Part shown: positions 17,745 to 26,723 of the stretch, piece after piece
How the letters are laid out: each line of letters opens with the position of its first letter
Position numbering within the stretch: position 1 is the first letter of the stretch
Source: Cohaesibacter celericrescens
Lineage (GTDB): Bacteria; Pseudomonadota; Alphaproteobacteria; Rhizobiales; Cohaesibacteraceae
Length of the DNA: 64,000 bases
Direction: 5' to 3'
NCBI RefSeq assembly: GCF_002866925.1
Contig: NZ_PKUQ01000016.1
Coordinates: 310,001-374,000 of the forward strand
Translations under genes and position numbers: made by a program
The notes under the pieces: model-generated
The model's database searches: none
What the model was told of the DNA's origin: nothing
The model's input: the letters and a program-made list of their open reading frames with translations, nothing else

Positions 17745-18902
17745 TTATCGGAACATTGGCGGGCGGGCATCAACCCAAGCGCCGTCTGCTTTGCCACTCT
17801 TTGCAACGGCTGCGATGGCAGCCATGGAGCGCAAGCCATCTTCTGCGCGTGGATATAAATTCGCGGCTGGATCCATTGGTCGATTGTCTTTTCGAGCATG
17901 GATGGCTTCGGACAAGTCACTGTAAATATTGGCAAAAGCCAACGGCATGCCTTCTGCATGGCCAATTGTCACCCGAGAGGAACGATCCGCTTCTGGGCTG
18001 AGGCCTGCTTCGCCGCGTTCAATGGTTTGAAGCCGCTCGCCGAGCGGCATCCAATAGAGTTGGTTGGGTTGTTCCTGCGCCCAACGTAACCCGCCTTTTT
18101 CGCCAAAGACCTGTAGGGTCAAGCCGTGTTGGCGTCCAATAGCGATCGAACTGGTCCATAGCCGTCCAACGGCACCGCCATCCATCCGGAAATTGACCAT
18201 TGCGTCATCTTCCAGCTCGCGGCTCTCTATGCAGCTAACCGTATCTGCGGATAGGCGCGTGACTTCTTGATTCAGTACAAAGGATGCCATGTGCAACGCA
18301 TGAATACCACAATCGGCAAATTGCGCGCTGACGCCAGCTTGTGCCGGATCATAGCGCCAACGGACGCGGGGATTGTCTGCATCGGCAGCGTCCGCATGGT
18401 GACCGTGTGCGAATTCGGCTTTTACCAAACGGATTTTCCCCAAATCGCCGCGTGCCACCATAGCTCGCATATGGCGGACCAGTGAGTAGCCGCTGTAGCC
18501 ATAATTCACGGCGCAAATGCGATTTGCATTTTTGGCGATGGTAACGATCTCTTCGGCTTCCTCAACAGTTATGGTCAGGGGTTTTTCGCAAAGCACATGA
18601 AAACCGGATTCCAGAAACCGTTTGGTGATCTCGAAATGGGTTGAATTGGGTGTTGCAACCGTAACAAGGTCGATGCGGTCATCGCGGTTTTTCTCGCCCG
18701 CCAGCATTTCCTGCCAATCGCCATAGGCACGATCTGCAGCAAGGCCAAGCTGTTGGCCATAAGCACGTCCGGCATCGGGGCGATGGTCCAGCGCACCTGC
18801 GGTGAATTCGAACAATCCGTCAAGTCCTGAGCCCAGTCTGTGGGCTGGTCCGATTTGGCTGCCTTCGCCGCCACCGATCATACCCCATTTTAGTTTTGCC
18901 AT
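17745..18902 (-). CDS. Gfo/Idh/MocA-family oxidoreductase (cyclitol dehydrogenase candidate)
   Basis: A 385-residue NAD(P)-dependent dehydrogenase. The Rossmann motif GMIGGGEGSQIG is at the N-terminus, and the family's CEKPLT segment carries the conserved active-site lysine; a Gfo/Idh C-terminal sheet follows. Third gene of a minus-strand operon with an IolE-like protein and another Gfo/Idh enzyme. It may oxidise myo-, scyllo- or chiro-inositol or a related sugar. The two dehydrogenases in this operon are not close copies and probably have different substrates. Confidence 0.85.
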   Translation of the reverse strand: MAKLKWGMIGGGEGSQIGPAHRLGSGLDGLFEFTAGALDHRPDAGRAYGQQLGLAADRAYGDWQEMLAGEKNRDDRIDLVTVATPNSTHFEITKRFLESGFHVLCEKPLTITVEEAEEIVTIAKNANRICAVNYGYSGYSLVRHMRAMVARGDLGKIRLVKAEFAHGHHADAADADNPRVRWRYDPAQAGVSAQFADCGIHALHMASFVLNQEVTRLSADTVSCIESRELEDDAMVNFRMDGGAVGRLWTSSIAIGRQHGLTLQVFGEKGGLRWAQEQPNQLYWMPLGERLQTIERGEAGLSPEADRSSRVTIGHAEGMPLAFANIYSDLSEAIHARKDNRPMDPAANLYPRAEDGLRSMAAIAAVAKSGKADGAWVDARPPMFR

Positions 18903-18914
18903 GGTTATTGCTCC

Positions 18915-19808
18915 CTATTTGAACCCAATGGATTCAAGATATTCACGGTTCTTGCGGGCGTCTCCCACTGGGTCAGGGTTCAGGGTCGGGTCGCAGTCCT
19001 GCTCTACTGTGCACCAGCCCCGGAAATCATTATCAATCAGGATCTGGCGGACAGACGGAAAGTCCACATCGCCATCACCGAGATTGCAAAAAATGCCTTG
19101 GCCGCAGGCGTCATAAAAACCGGTGCGCTTTTCAACGACCTCAGCTTTCACCTTTGGATCTATGTCTTTGAAATGCATATAGGATATGCGATCAATATGG
19201 CGCTTCATGAAGGCAACAGGATCAAAGCCGGCATAAGAATGGTGGCCGGTATCAAAACAGATTTTGAGGATTTTTTCGTCCACTTCGTCTAGCAGGCGCT
19301 CCAGCTCGGGTTCAAAGTCCATAAAGCCGGCTGCGTGGGCATGAATGCCGACGGTCAGTCCGTATTCTTCCGCTCCGATGCGCGCGGATTCTGTGATGCG
19401 GTCACGGTAGGCTTTCCATTCCGCCAAATCCATTTGCTCTGCTTCAGACGCTCGGCCTGCGGTGGGCGCACGGCGTGGGGAGATAGAGTCAATCAAAACC
19501 AGATGTTGGGCGCCATGAGCTTTGAGTGCTTTGGCTGTGCGGTGGGTTGCATCCAAAACATCTTCCCAGGCATTAGGGTCGTGATAGGCGCGAAACACGA
19601 CGCCGCCAATCAAATGCAGATTATACTCGGACAAAGCCTCGCCCAAAATGGCTGGATCTTCGGGCATAAAACCAACAGGGCCAAGCTCGATACCCTTGTA
19701 TCCCGCTTCGGCGCAGTCTTTCAAAACAGACTGCCATGTGGGGTTGCGCGGATCATCCGCAAATTCGACACCCCACGAGCAAGGGGCATTCCCAATTCTT
19801 ATTGTCAT
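18915..19808 (-). CDS. IolE-like dehydratase / xylose-isomerase-like TIM barrel
   Basis: A 297-residue AP-endonuclease-2 / xylose-isomerase-like TIM barrel. It begins IGNAPCSWGVEF and has the IolE-like early segment GIELGPVGFMPEDP, metal-ligand candidates in GIHAHAAGFM, CFDTGHHSYAG, and the late CTVEQDCD glutamate. In the inositol pathway IolE dehydrates 2-keto-myo-inositol to the trione-type substrate of IolD, which is encoded divergently at 21056. IolH- or IolI-like isomerase activity is the main alternative. It overlaps the upstream Gfo/Idh gene by four bases (ATGA). Confidence 0.75.
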   Translation of the reverse strand: MTIRIGNAPCSWGVEFADDPRNPTWQSVLKDCAEAGYKGIELGPVGFMPEDPAILGEALSEYNLHLIGGVVFRAYHDPNAWEDVLDATHRTAKALKAHGAQHLVLIDSISPRRAPTAGRASEAEQMDLAEWKAYRDRITESARIGAEEYGLTVGIHAHAAGFMDFEPELERLLDEVDEKILKICFDTGHHSYAGFDPVAFMKRHIDRISYMHFKDIDPKVKAEVVEKRTGFYDACGQGIFCNLGDGDVDFPSVRQILIDNDFRGWCTVEQDCDPTLNPDPVGDARKNREYLESIGFK

Positions 19809-20929
19809 TTGATGCTCTCCTGTGCCTGGAGCTTAGATATATCTTGCCATGCACCGCTTTGTGCGGATGCCATGGCGGCGTCTACAACGCAATTGACCTC
19901 ATGTCCGTCACGAAAGGTTGGCCAGATCGACTGACCCGTTTCGATGGCTTTGAGAAAGTCGCGTGCCTCAATGATGATCTGATCTTGATAGCCGGTGCCG
20001 TGGCCTGGTCCTTGGCAGAAAGGTTCATAGTCGGGATGGGCAGGGCCGGTCAGGATCTTGGTAAAGCCACGCTTAGCTTCTGGGCCATCCATTCGGTATA
20101 ACCATAAGGCGTTTTGGTCTTCCTGATCAAAGCGGATTGCTCCCTTTGTGCCCGTGATCTCATAGGCATATCCCATCTTGCGACCGGTGGCGATGCGGCT
20201 GAAATAGAATTGCCCCATGGTGCCGTTTTCAAAACGGCACATCATTTGGGCGTGGTCGTCGTTGGTGACCGATCCGCCGGGGCGTTCGTGGTGAACGGTT
20301 TCAATTTCGGCCATAACCCGTGCCACAGGCCCGATGAGAGCGAGCGCTGCGTTGATCATGTGCGGCGCAAGGTCCCCCATTGTGCCATTGGACGCGCCGG
20401 ATGTGCGCCAGCTTGCCGGTGCCTCAGGGTCAGCATAGAAATCTTCGGTATGTTCCCCACGAAACCATGTGATGTCGCCAATTTCGCCAGATGCTATCAA
20501 TTGGCGGGCATACTGGCTTGCGGGTGTGCGGATATAGTTGAAGCCAACCATATTGACGATACCGGAAGCCTCGGCAGCTGTAGTCATGACCAAGCTGTCA
20601 TCCATGTTCGCACCCAGAGGCTTTTCGCAAAAAACAGGCTTTCCAAGCGCAAAGGCGGCCAAGGCTATGTCGCGATGGGTCTGTTGTGGTGTTGCAATGA
20701 TGACGGCTTGTATCTTCGGGTCATTGACCAGTTCTCGCCAGTTATCTGTTGCTCGTTGGAAGCCATAAGCCCGGCGGTAGCCTTCTGCGCTTTGTGCTGA
20801 AGAAGCGCAAACCATCTCCAGTGTTGGGCGCAAGCCTGTGTTGAAAATTGCGCCGACTGATGACATAGCAACAGCGTGCGCTTTCCCCATATAACCTCCC
20901 CCGAGAATGCCTATTCCGATGTTTGTCAC
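19805..20929 (-). CDS. Gfo/Idh/MocA-family oxidoreductase (inositol 2-dehydrogenase candidate)
   Basis: A 374-residue dehydrogenase with Rossmann motif GILGGGYMGKAHA and the active-site segment CEKPLGANMD. The start is taken as GTG at 20929, preceded by GGGAGGG. The frame is open far upstream but would run through the operator and iolD. First gene of the minus operon whose promoter faces iolD, with the second TTTGCAA palindrome in between. Probable role: oxidation of myo-inositol to 2-keto-myo-inositol (IolG-type), by context. Confidence 0.82.
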   Translation of the reverse strand: MTNIGIGILGGGYMGKAHAVAMSSVGAIFNTGLRPTLEMVCASSAQSAEGYRRAYGFQRATDNWRELVNDPKIQAVIIATPQQTHRDIALAAFALGKPVFCEKPLGANMDDSLVMTTAAEASGIVNMVGFNYIRTPASQYARQLIASGEIGDITWFRGEHTEDFYADPEAPASWRTSGASNGTMGDLAPHMINAALALIGPVARVMAEIETVHHERPGGSVTNDDHAQMMCRFENGTMGQFYFSRIATGRKMGYAYEITGTKGAIRFDQEDQNALWLYRMDGPEAKRGFTKILTGPAHPDYEPFCQGPGHGTGYQDQIIIEARDFLKAIETGQSIWPTFRDGHEVNCVVDAAMASAQSGAWQDISKLQAQESIK

Positions 20930-20953
20930 GACATCCCTCCCTTTGAAATAGCA

Positions 20954-20971
20954 TTTGCAATCGGTTGCAAA
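20954..20971. promoter_or_regulatory. LacI-type operator, site 2
   Basis: TTTGCAATCGGTTGCAAA is the exact reverse complement of the site at 16579-16596. It lies between the divergent Gfo/Idh gene (start 20929) and iolD (start 21056). Two identical sites in two divergent promoters of one pathway strongly suggest a shared regulator, the LacI protein encoded at 16679. Confidence 0.85.
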
Positions 20972-21055
20972 ATATGTATCATGAGATCTGTGTTTTCGCA
21001 AGCGCCATTCCAAATTATGCGTGCTTTTACGAGAATTGAAGAGGGGGGAGACAGA

Positions 21056-22921
21056 ATGAAACCGCAGGACACCATTCGCCTGACCACCGCGCAAGCAATT
21101 GTGCGCTGGCTTGCCAATCAATATATTGAAATTGATGGCGATGAGCTGCGTCTGTGTGGTGGCGGTTTTGGCATTTTCGGGCATGGCAATGTGACCTGCT
21201 TGGGAGAGGCATTGAACAAGGTACATGATGAATTGCCGCTTTATCGCGGGCAGAATGAACAAAGCATGGGCTTTGCTGCCTCTGGTTATGCCAAGCAATG
21301 GCTGCGTCAACGTTTCATGTTTTGCACCGCGTCTGCAGGGCCGGGAACAGCCAATCTGTTGACTGCAGCGGGACTGGCTCATGCCAATCGGTTGCCGATG
21401 TTGATGTTGTGTGGCGACACTTTTATTACGCGCTTGCCTGATCCGGTGTTGCAGCAAATGGAGCATTATGACGACCCGACGCTCGGTGTGAATGACGCTT
21501 TTAAGCCAGTGGTGCGCTATTGGGATCGCATTACGCACCCTGCTCAAATTATTCAATCGCTGCCTAACGCCATTGCGACCATGCTGGACCCTGCGGATTG
21601 CGGTCCGGCTTTTCTTGGTTTGCCTCAAGATGTTCAGGGGTGGACCTATGATTATCCTGCCAAGCTTTTTGACAAGAAAATCCATCGCATTCGTCGCCAA
21701 ACGCCTGATGAGGCGGAGATTGCGGACGCGATCGCGCTGCTCAGATTGGCTGAGCGTCCGATGATCATTGCCGGCGGTGGTGTGCAATATTCAAAGGCGG
21801 TCAATGAGCTGACGCGCTTTGCAGAAAGCCATCAAATCCCTGTGGTTGAAACCATCGCAGGCAGAGCCAATTTGTTGAATGACCATCCGCTCAATATCGG
21901 TCCTATTGGCGTGACCGGATCGGACAGCGCCAATCGTATTGCGCAGAAGGCTGATGTTATTCTGGCTGTTGGTACTCGGTTGCAAGATTTTACCACCGGA
22001 TCGTGGACGGCTTTTGATCATGATGCAAAATTCATCTCGATCAATGCGGCCCGTCATGACGCTGGCAAGCATATGTCTTTACCCGTCGTAGGGGATGCGA
22101 GACTGTCGCTCTTGGCGCTATCTTCAGCTTTGGATTACCAAACACCGCAGTCATGGGTGCAATTTGCGCAGGCCGAACGGAAAATGTGGGACGCCTATGT
22201 GGCTGACAATGTCGCCTATGGCAATGGCCCCAACTCCTATGCGCAGGCAATCGGTGTGGTCAATGCCCTGTGTGACAAACGAGACCGTGTTGTGGCCGCT
22301 GCCGGTGGCTTACCTGCTGAAGTGACCGCCAATTGGCGCACATTGGATATTGGTACCGTCGATGTCGAATTCGGCTTTTCCTGCATGGGTTATGAGATAG
22401 CCGGGGCGTGGGGCGCGCGCATTGCTCAGAGCGAACAGGAGCCTGATAAGGACACGATTACCTTCTGTGGTGATGGCTCTTATCTTATGTTGAATTCTGA
22501 TATTTATTCTTCGGTTTTGAGCCGGAAAAAACTGATTGTGCTTCTGCTGGACAACGGCGGGTTTGCCGTCATCAACAAACTGCAAAACAACACGGGCAAT
22601 GAGAGCTTTAACAACCTTCTGAAGGACTGCCCGACAATTCCGGAGCCGTTCGGGGTGGATTTTGTTGCCCATGCAGCCTCGATGGGTGCGCAAGCCGAAC
22701 GGGTCAATCATCCCGCGGAGTTGGGTGAAGCATTCATGCGGGCAAAGGCCAGCGATAAGACCTGTGTGATCGTCATGAATGTTGACGCTTTTGAAGGTTG
22801 GACCCAACAGGGGCATGCGTGGTGGGAGGTTGGTACGCCTCATACCACCGATGATGAAAATGTCAGACGGGCCCATTTTGATTGGGAGTCTTCGCGCAGC
22901 AAGCAAAGAAGGGGCGTGTGA
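21056..22921 (+). CDS. iolD: 3D-trihydroxycyclohexane-1,2-dione hydrolase IolD
   Basis: A 621-residue ThDP-dependent enzyme. The N-terminal part has the Pyr-domain glutamate region (YRGQNEQSMGFAASGYAKQ), and the C-terminal part has the ThDP-Mg motif starting GDGSYLMLNSDIY and ending in the DNGG region. IolD opens the cyclohexane ring of the inositol-derived dione to 5-deoxyglucuronate. ATG at 21056 is preceded by GAGGGGGGAG, and the open frame upstream crosses the operator, so this start is chosen. First of the iolD-iolC-iolB-iolJ run. Confidence 0.92.
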   Translation: MKPQDTIRLTTAQAIVRWLANQYIEIDGDELRLCGGGFGIFGHGNVTCLGEALNKVHDELPLYRGQNEQSMGFAASGYAKQWLRQRFMFCTASAGPGTANLLTAAGLAHANRLPMLMLCGDTFITRLPDPVLQQMEHYDDPTLGVNDAFKPVVRYWDRITHPAQIIQSLPNAIATMLDPADCGPAFLGLPQDVQGWTYDYPAKLFDKKIHRIRRQTPDEAEIADAIALLRLAERPMIIAGGGVQYSKAVNELTRFAESHQIPVVETIAGRANLLNDHPLNIGPIGVTGSDSANRIAQKADVILAVGTRLQDFTTGSWTAFDHDAKFISINAARHDAGKHMSLPVVGDARLSLLALSSALDYQTPQSWVQFAQAERKMWDAYVADNVAYGNGPNSYAQAIGVVNALCDKRDRVVAAAGGLPAEVTANWRTLDIGTVDVEFGFSCMGYEIAGAWGARIAQSEQEPDKDTITFCGDGSYLMLNSDIYSSVLSRKKLIVLLLDNGGFAVINKLQNNTGNESFNNLLKDCPTIPEPFGVDFVAHAASMGAQAERVNHPAELGEAFMRAKASDKTCVIVMNVDAFEGWTQQGHAWWEVGTPHTTDDENVRRAHFDWESSRSKQRRGV

Positions 22922-22964
22922 TGCTTATAAATTACCGGCAAAAAGGCATCACAGGGGGAAGATC

Positions 22965-23945
22965 ATGACCCTTATGCACGGCATTGGTAAGAATAGATTT
23001 GTGGTGTTCGGGCGGGCAGGCATGGATATGTTTGCCGACCCCATTGGCACCAAAAGCGAACATGCGGAGAGCTTTCGCGCAGATCTGGGGGGCTCTTCGG
23101 CCAATATTTGTGCGGGTCTGTGCAAGTTGGGCAGTGCGTCCGCGTTGGTGACGTCTGTCTCTGATGATGCTGTTGGTCGCTTTTGCCTCAATAGGTTGGC
23201 ACATTATGGTGTCGATACGGCCTATATCAAAAAGGTCGGCGGCGAGTATCGCATGTCTTTGGCTGTCTATGAGAGCTGCATGGAAGACTTCCAGAATGTC
23301 ATATATCGCAATGGAGCTGTGGATTTCCAAGTGACGCCAGAGGATGTGGATCGGGTGGACTATTCTTCCTTTGGTGCTTTGATTACCGCTGGCACTGTGT
23401 TTGCAGCCGAGCCGTCTCGAGGGGCAACTTTCCGCGCCTTTGAAATTGCCAGAGCAGCCGGATTGCCGGTTCTGTTTGATATTGATTACCGGCCCTATTC
23501 CTGGCCTTCGCCACAGGTGGCAGCCGAGGTGTTATCAAGGGCCGGCGAAGAAGCGGATATGATCGTTGGCAACGACGAAGAATTTGGGTTTATGGCTGGT
23601 GGCCTCGAAAAAGGCTTGGACAAAGCCCGTGAGTTGGCTTTAAGGCCTGGCCGCGTTGTCATTTATAAAAAGGGATCTGAAGGGGCGGTCACATTTGCTG
23701 ACGGAGAGGAAATCAAGACTGGCATTTTCCCCGTAACTGCCGTCAAACCCAATGGTGCAGGAGACAGCTTTATGGCTGGTCTGCTTGCGGCTCTGGCGGA
23801 TGGACGAGACATGCGCGACTCGGTTTTGCGCGGGTCTGCCTGTGCATCCATTGTCGTGTCAAAGGCTGGTTGCGCCCCGGCCATGCCCACAACGGCCGAG
23901 CTTGAGACGTTTCTTGCTTCGCATCCCGGCCCCACAGACAGCTGA
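22965..23945 (+). CDS. iolC: 5-dehydro-2-deoxygluconokinase IolC (PfkB family)
   Basis: A 326-residue sugar kinase. It has the N-terminal FGRAGMDMFADPIG region, GGSSANIC substrate-binding segment, and the C-terminal PfkB signature NGAGDSFMAGLLAAL with the catalytic Asp. It phosphorylates 2-deoxy-5-keto-gluconate before aldol cleavage. Start at 22965 follows GGGGGAAGATC; another ATG lies three codons later. Confidence 0.9.
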   Translation: MTLMHGIGKNRFVVFGRAGMDMFADPIGTKSEHAESFRADLGGSSANICAGLCKLGSASALVTSVSDDAVGRFCLNRLAHYGVDTAYIKKVGGEYRMSLAVYESCMEDFQNVIYRNGAVDFQVTPEDVDRVDYSSFGALITAGTVFAAEPSRGATFRAFEIARAAGLPVLFDIDYRPYSWPSPQVAAEVLSRAGEEADMIVGNDEEFGFMAGGLEKGLDKARELALRPGRVVIYKKGSEGAVTFADGEEIKTGIFPVTAVKPNGAGDSFMAGLLAALADGRDMRDSVLRGSACASIVVSKAGCAPAMPTTAELETFLASHPGPTDS

Positions 23946-23956
23946 AAGGAAGACCC

Positions 23957-24799
23957 ATGCATATTGCGCCTCATGACAATCACAACAAACCCATCGTTGA
24001 TGTCGAAAATGAACTGGTGCCTCTGAACTATTTCAATATTATCAAGCTGACCAAGGGCGAGAGTTTTGATTATGCTGTTGCCGGATATGAGACCTGTGTG
24101 GTACCGGCCACCGGTACGATAGATGTCGATGTCGAGGGGGCCATATTTGCTCGAGTGGGCAACCGAACCATTGATGTCTGGGATGGGGAGCCGGAAGGGG
24201 TCTATGTGCCCGTTGGTGCGACTGTGCGCCTGACATGTTTGACCGACAAGGCTGAAATATTCATCGCTGGGGCCAAATATGACAAGGTTCTTGAGCCTTT
24301 CGATGTACGCTCTGCCGAGCTTGATAAAGTGCAGTATGGATCTGATGACACCAAGACCCATCGCAAGATCAAACATATTCTGGGTGCCAGTCATCGCGAC
24401 AAAGTGGGCCGTTTGCTCGTGAGTGAGCTCTTTACTGTTGGGCAGGGGGGCTGGTCTGGTTTTCCATCCCACAAACATGACACAGACCGGTTGCCCGATG
24501 AAACCCGGCATGACGAGACCTATAATTTCCGCTTCCGGCCCAACTATGGCTCGGGTATGCAAATGCTCCAGCGTGAGGATAACAAACCCGGAGACGCCTA
24601 TCACATTATGGATGGCTCGACCATTTGTATCGATAAAGGTTATCATCCCTGCGTGGTGCTTCCCGGATATGAAATGTATTATTTCACCATTCTTGGTGGC
24701 TTGTCGCAGCGGTCGTTGAAACAATATTTCCAACCGACCCATGCCGCTCAATTGCATACCATTCCCGGTATTATGGATATGGTGGCCAAGTTCAAATGA
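23957..24799 (+). CDS. iolB: 5-deoxy-glucuronate isomerase IolB
   Basis: A 280-residue double-cupin protein. The C-terminal cupin shows the metal-site stretch GFPSHKHDTDRLPDE and later EMYYFTILGG. IolB converts 5-deoxyglucuronate to 2-deoxy-5-keto-gluconate. It lies 11 bases after iolC and overlaps the aldolase gene by four bases (ATGA). Confidence 0.92.
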   Translation: MHIAPHDNHNKPIVDVENELVPLNYFNIIKLTKGESFDYAVAGYETCVVPATGTIDVDVEGAIFARVGNRTIDVWDGEPEGVYVPVGATVRLTCLTDKAEIFIAGAKYDKVLEPFDVRSAELDKVQYGSDDTKTHRKIKHILGASHRDKVGRLLVSELFTVGQGGWSGFPSHKHDTDRLPDETRHDETYNFRFRPNYGSGMQMLQREDNKPGDAYHIMDGSTICIDKGYHPCVVLPGYEMYYFTILGGLSQRSLKQYFQPTHAAQLHTIPGIMDMVAKFK

Positions 24800-25626
24800 C
24801 CTTGGTGACGCTAAAAGACGTGCTGCAGCCCGCGCTTGAACAAGGCTATGCGGTGGCTGGTTTGGTGACATTGGGATGGGAGGATATGCGGGCCTATGTG
24901 GCCGCAGCAGAAGCAGAAGGCTGTCCGGTCATTCTGCAAGCGGGGCCGTCCTGCCGTGAGCATACGCCGCTGCCGATCTTGGGCAAAATGTTTTGTCATT
25001 TAGCCCAAGAAGCATCTGTTCCTGTCGTGGCCCATCTTGATCATGGTTATAGCTATGAAGATTGTCAGCAAGCCATCGACTGCGGATTTTCGTCGGTAAT
25101 GTTTGATGGGTCCCGCAAAGCTCTGATCCAGAATATTGAAGAGACCGCTGCCATCGTTGCAATGGCGCATGGGGCGGGGGTGTCATGCGAAGGTGAAATC
25201 GGCTTTGTCGGTTATTCAGGCGGTGAAACATCGGCGGGCACAGATCCTGTAGAAGCAGCGCAGTTTGCGCGAGAGACGGGCGTTGATGCCATGGCTATAT
25301 CAGTCGGAAATGTTCACCTGCAACAAGACCGAGAAGGCAGGTTAGATGAAGCGCGCATTCGGGCGATTGAAGCGGTGACGGATGTGCCGTTGGTTATTCA
25401 TGGTGGGTCTGGTGTACCGCTTGAGCAACGTGGTCATCTGGCCCGCACATCGCGCATCTGTAAATATAACATCGGGACTGAATTGCGCATGGTGTTTGGT
25501 CAGGCTTTGCGGCAGGCGGTCAACGCCGATCCGGAGCGGTTTGATAGGGTGCAAATTCTCAGTGAGACACATGAGCCCCTGGTACAGGCCACCAGAAACG
25601 TGTTGCGGGGCTTAAAACCTGTGTAA
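24796..25626 (+). CDS. iolJ: Class II aldolase, IolJ-type (deoxyketogluconate-phosphate aldolase)
   Basis: A 276-residue class II zinc aldolase of the fructose-bisphosphate aldolase family. The zinc and active-site motifs are HLDHGYSYEDC, CEGEIGFVGYSGGE and IHGGSGVPLEQ. In an iol operon it should cleave 2-deoxy-5-keto-gluconate 6-phosphate to dihydroxyacetone phosphate and malonate semialdehyde. Family and context support the assignment. The next enzyme, IolA (malonate-semialdehyde dehydrogenase), is not encoded nearby. Confidence 0.88.
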   Translation: MTLVTLKDVLQPALEQGYAVAGLVTLGWEDMRAYVAAAEAEGCPVILQAGPSCREHTPLPILGKMFCHLAQEASVPVVAHLDHGYSYEDCQQAIDCGFSSVMFDGSRKALIQNIEETAAIVAMAHGAGVSCEGEIGFVGYSGGETSAGTDPVEAAQFARETGVDAMAISVGNVHLQQDREGRLDEARIRAIEAVTDVPLVIHGGSGVPLEQRGHLARTSRICKYNIGTELRMVFGQALRQAVNADPERFDRVQILSETHEPLVQATRNVLRGLKPV

Positions 25627-25670
25627 ATCGCCGTTGTGAATTTGGAATGATTGCATTTGATATGAAACGA

Positions 25671-25695
25671 AAAAGCCCGCCATTGGCGGGCTTTT
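25671..25695. terminator. Bidirectional terminator after iolJ
   Basis: AAAAGCCCGCC, loop ATT, GGCGGGCTTTT: an 11-bp perfect stem flanked by T-runs on both strands. It serves the convergent iolJ and MalK-type ATPase genes. Confidence 0.92.
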
Positions 25696-25724
25696 GATTT
25701 TGTATATTGTAATTCTGAAGTCCG

Positions 25725-26723
25725 CTATGAAGATGCGCGGAGACCGTCTGCACTGAAATACAGGGCTTTTGCTGCATCAAAGCCGAGTTTGACCTGTTGA
25801 TCAGGTTCAATGTCATGCTGGCCGAACAGGCGGACTGTCATATTGTACTCTCCCACCGTTGCGATCAAATTGGTGTCGCCACCCAAATGTTCAACATGTG
25901 TCACATCGGCGAGAAGCGGGCCGTCGTCTGCCAGAAAGAGATCCTCTGGGCGAATGCCAACCGAAAGGGAAGCGTCCTTGCCAATGATGTCCGCAGGGAG
26001 GAAATTCATGGCGGGTGAACCAAGGAAGCCGGCGACAAACTGATTGACCGGATTGTTATACAGTTCCATCGGGCTACCAATCTGCTCGACCTGACCGTCA
26101 CGCAGGACCACGATCTTGTCGGCCAAGGTCATGGCTTCGGTTTGGTCGTGGGTCACATAGATCATGGTTGCTTTGAGTTGCTTATGCAAATTGGCGAGCT
26201 CCACGCGGGTGTTCATGCGCAGGGCGGCATCCAGATTGGACAAGGGTTCATCGAGCAAAAACAGCTTGGGTTTGCGTACGATGGCCCGCCCGATGGCAAC
26301 ACGCTGGCGTTGGCCGCCGGATAGCTCGGAAGGGTATCGTTCAAGATACCCATCCAGTTTGAGCATGCGGCTGGCTTCAGCAACGCGTTCGGCTATCTCA
26401 TCCTTGGGAATGCCCTCTTGCTTGAGGGCAAGGGACATGTTTTTTGACACATTGAGATGGGGATAGAGCGCATAGCTCTGAAACACCATGGCGATACCGC
26501 GTTTGGACGGCGGAATGGGGTTCACACATTGATCGCCGATCCAGACCTCGCCAGCGCTGGCGTCTTCCAAGCCAGCAACAACACGCAATAGGGTGGATTT
26601 GCCACAGCCGGAGGGCCCGACGAAGACAACAAATTCGCCCTCATTCACCTCGATATCGATGTCTTTGAGCACTTGTGTCTTGTCGAAGGACTTGCTTATT
26701 TTTTTTAGGGCCAGCGCGGTCAT
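25725..26723 (-). CDS. CUT1 sugar ABC transporter ATP-binding protein (UgpC/MalK type)
   Basis: A 332-residue ATPase with Walker A GPSGCGKST, signature LSGGQRQRVAIGRA, Walker B LFLLDEPLSNLD, and a C-terminal TOBE/OB regulatory domain of about 90 residues (VGIRPEDLFLADDGP region). It energises the CUT1 permeases at 27751 and 28601. Its start overlaps the stop of the Gfo/Idh gene (ATGA). Last gene of the murQ-ABC minus operon. Confidence 0.93.
   Translation of the reverse strand: MTALALKKISKSFDKTQVLKDIDIEVNEGEFVVFVGPSGCGKSTLLRVVAGLEDASAGEVWIGDQCVNPIPPSKRGIAMVFQSYALYPHLNVSKNMSLALKQEGIPKDEIAERVAEASRMLKLDGYLERYPSELSGGQRQRVAIGRAIVRKPKLFLLDEPLSNLDAALRMNTRVELANLHKQLKATMIYVTHDQTEAMTLADKIVVLRDGQVEQIGSPMELYNNPVNQFVAGFLGSPAMNFLPADIIGKDASLSVGIRPEDLFLADDGPLLADVTHVEHLGGDTNLIATVGEYNMTVRLFGQHDIEPDQQVKLGFDAAKALYFSADGLRASS

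Noticed and set aside
20930..21787. Long leftward open frame extending the Gfo/Idh protein to 660 residues
   Set aside because: It runs antisense through iolD and the operator. The dehydrogenase fold begins at the GTG at 20929, which has GGGAGGG ahead.
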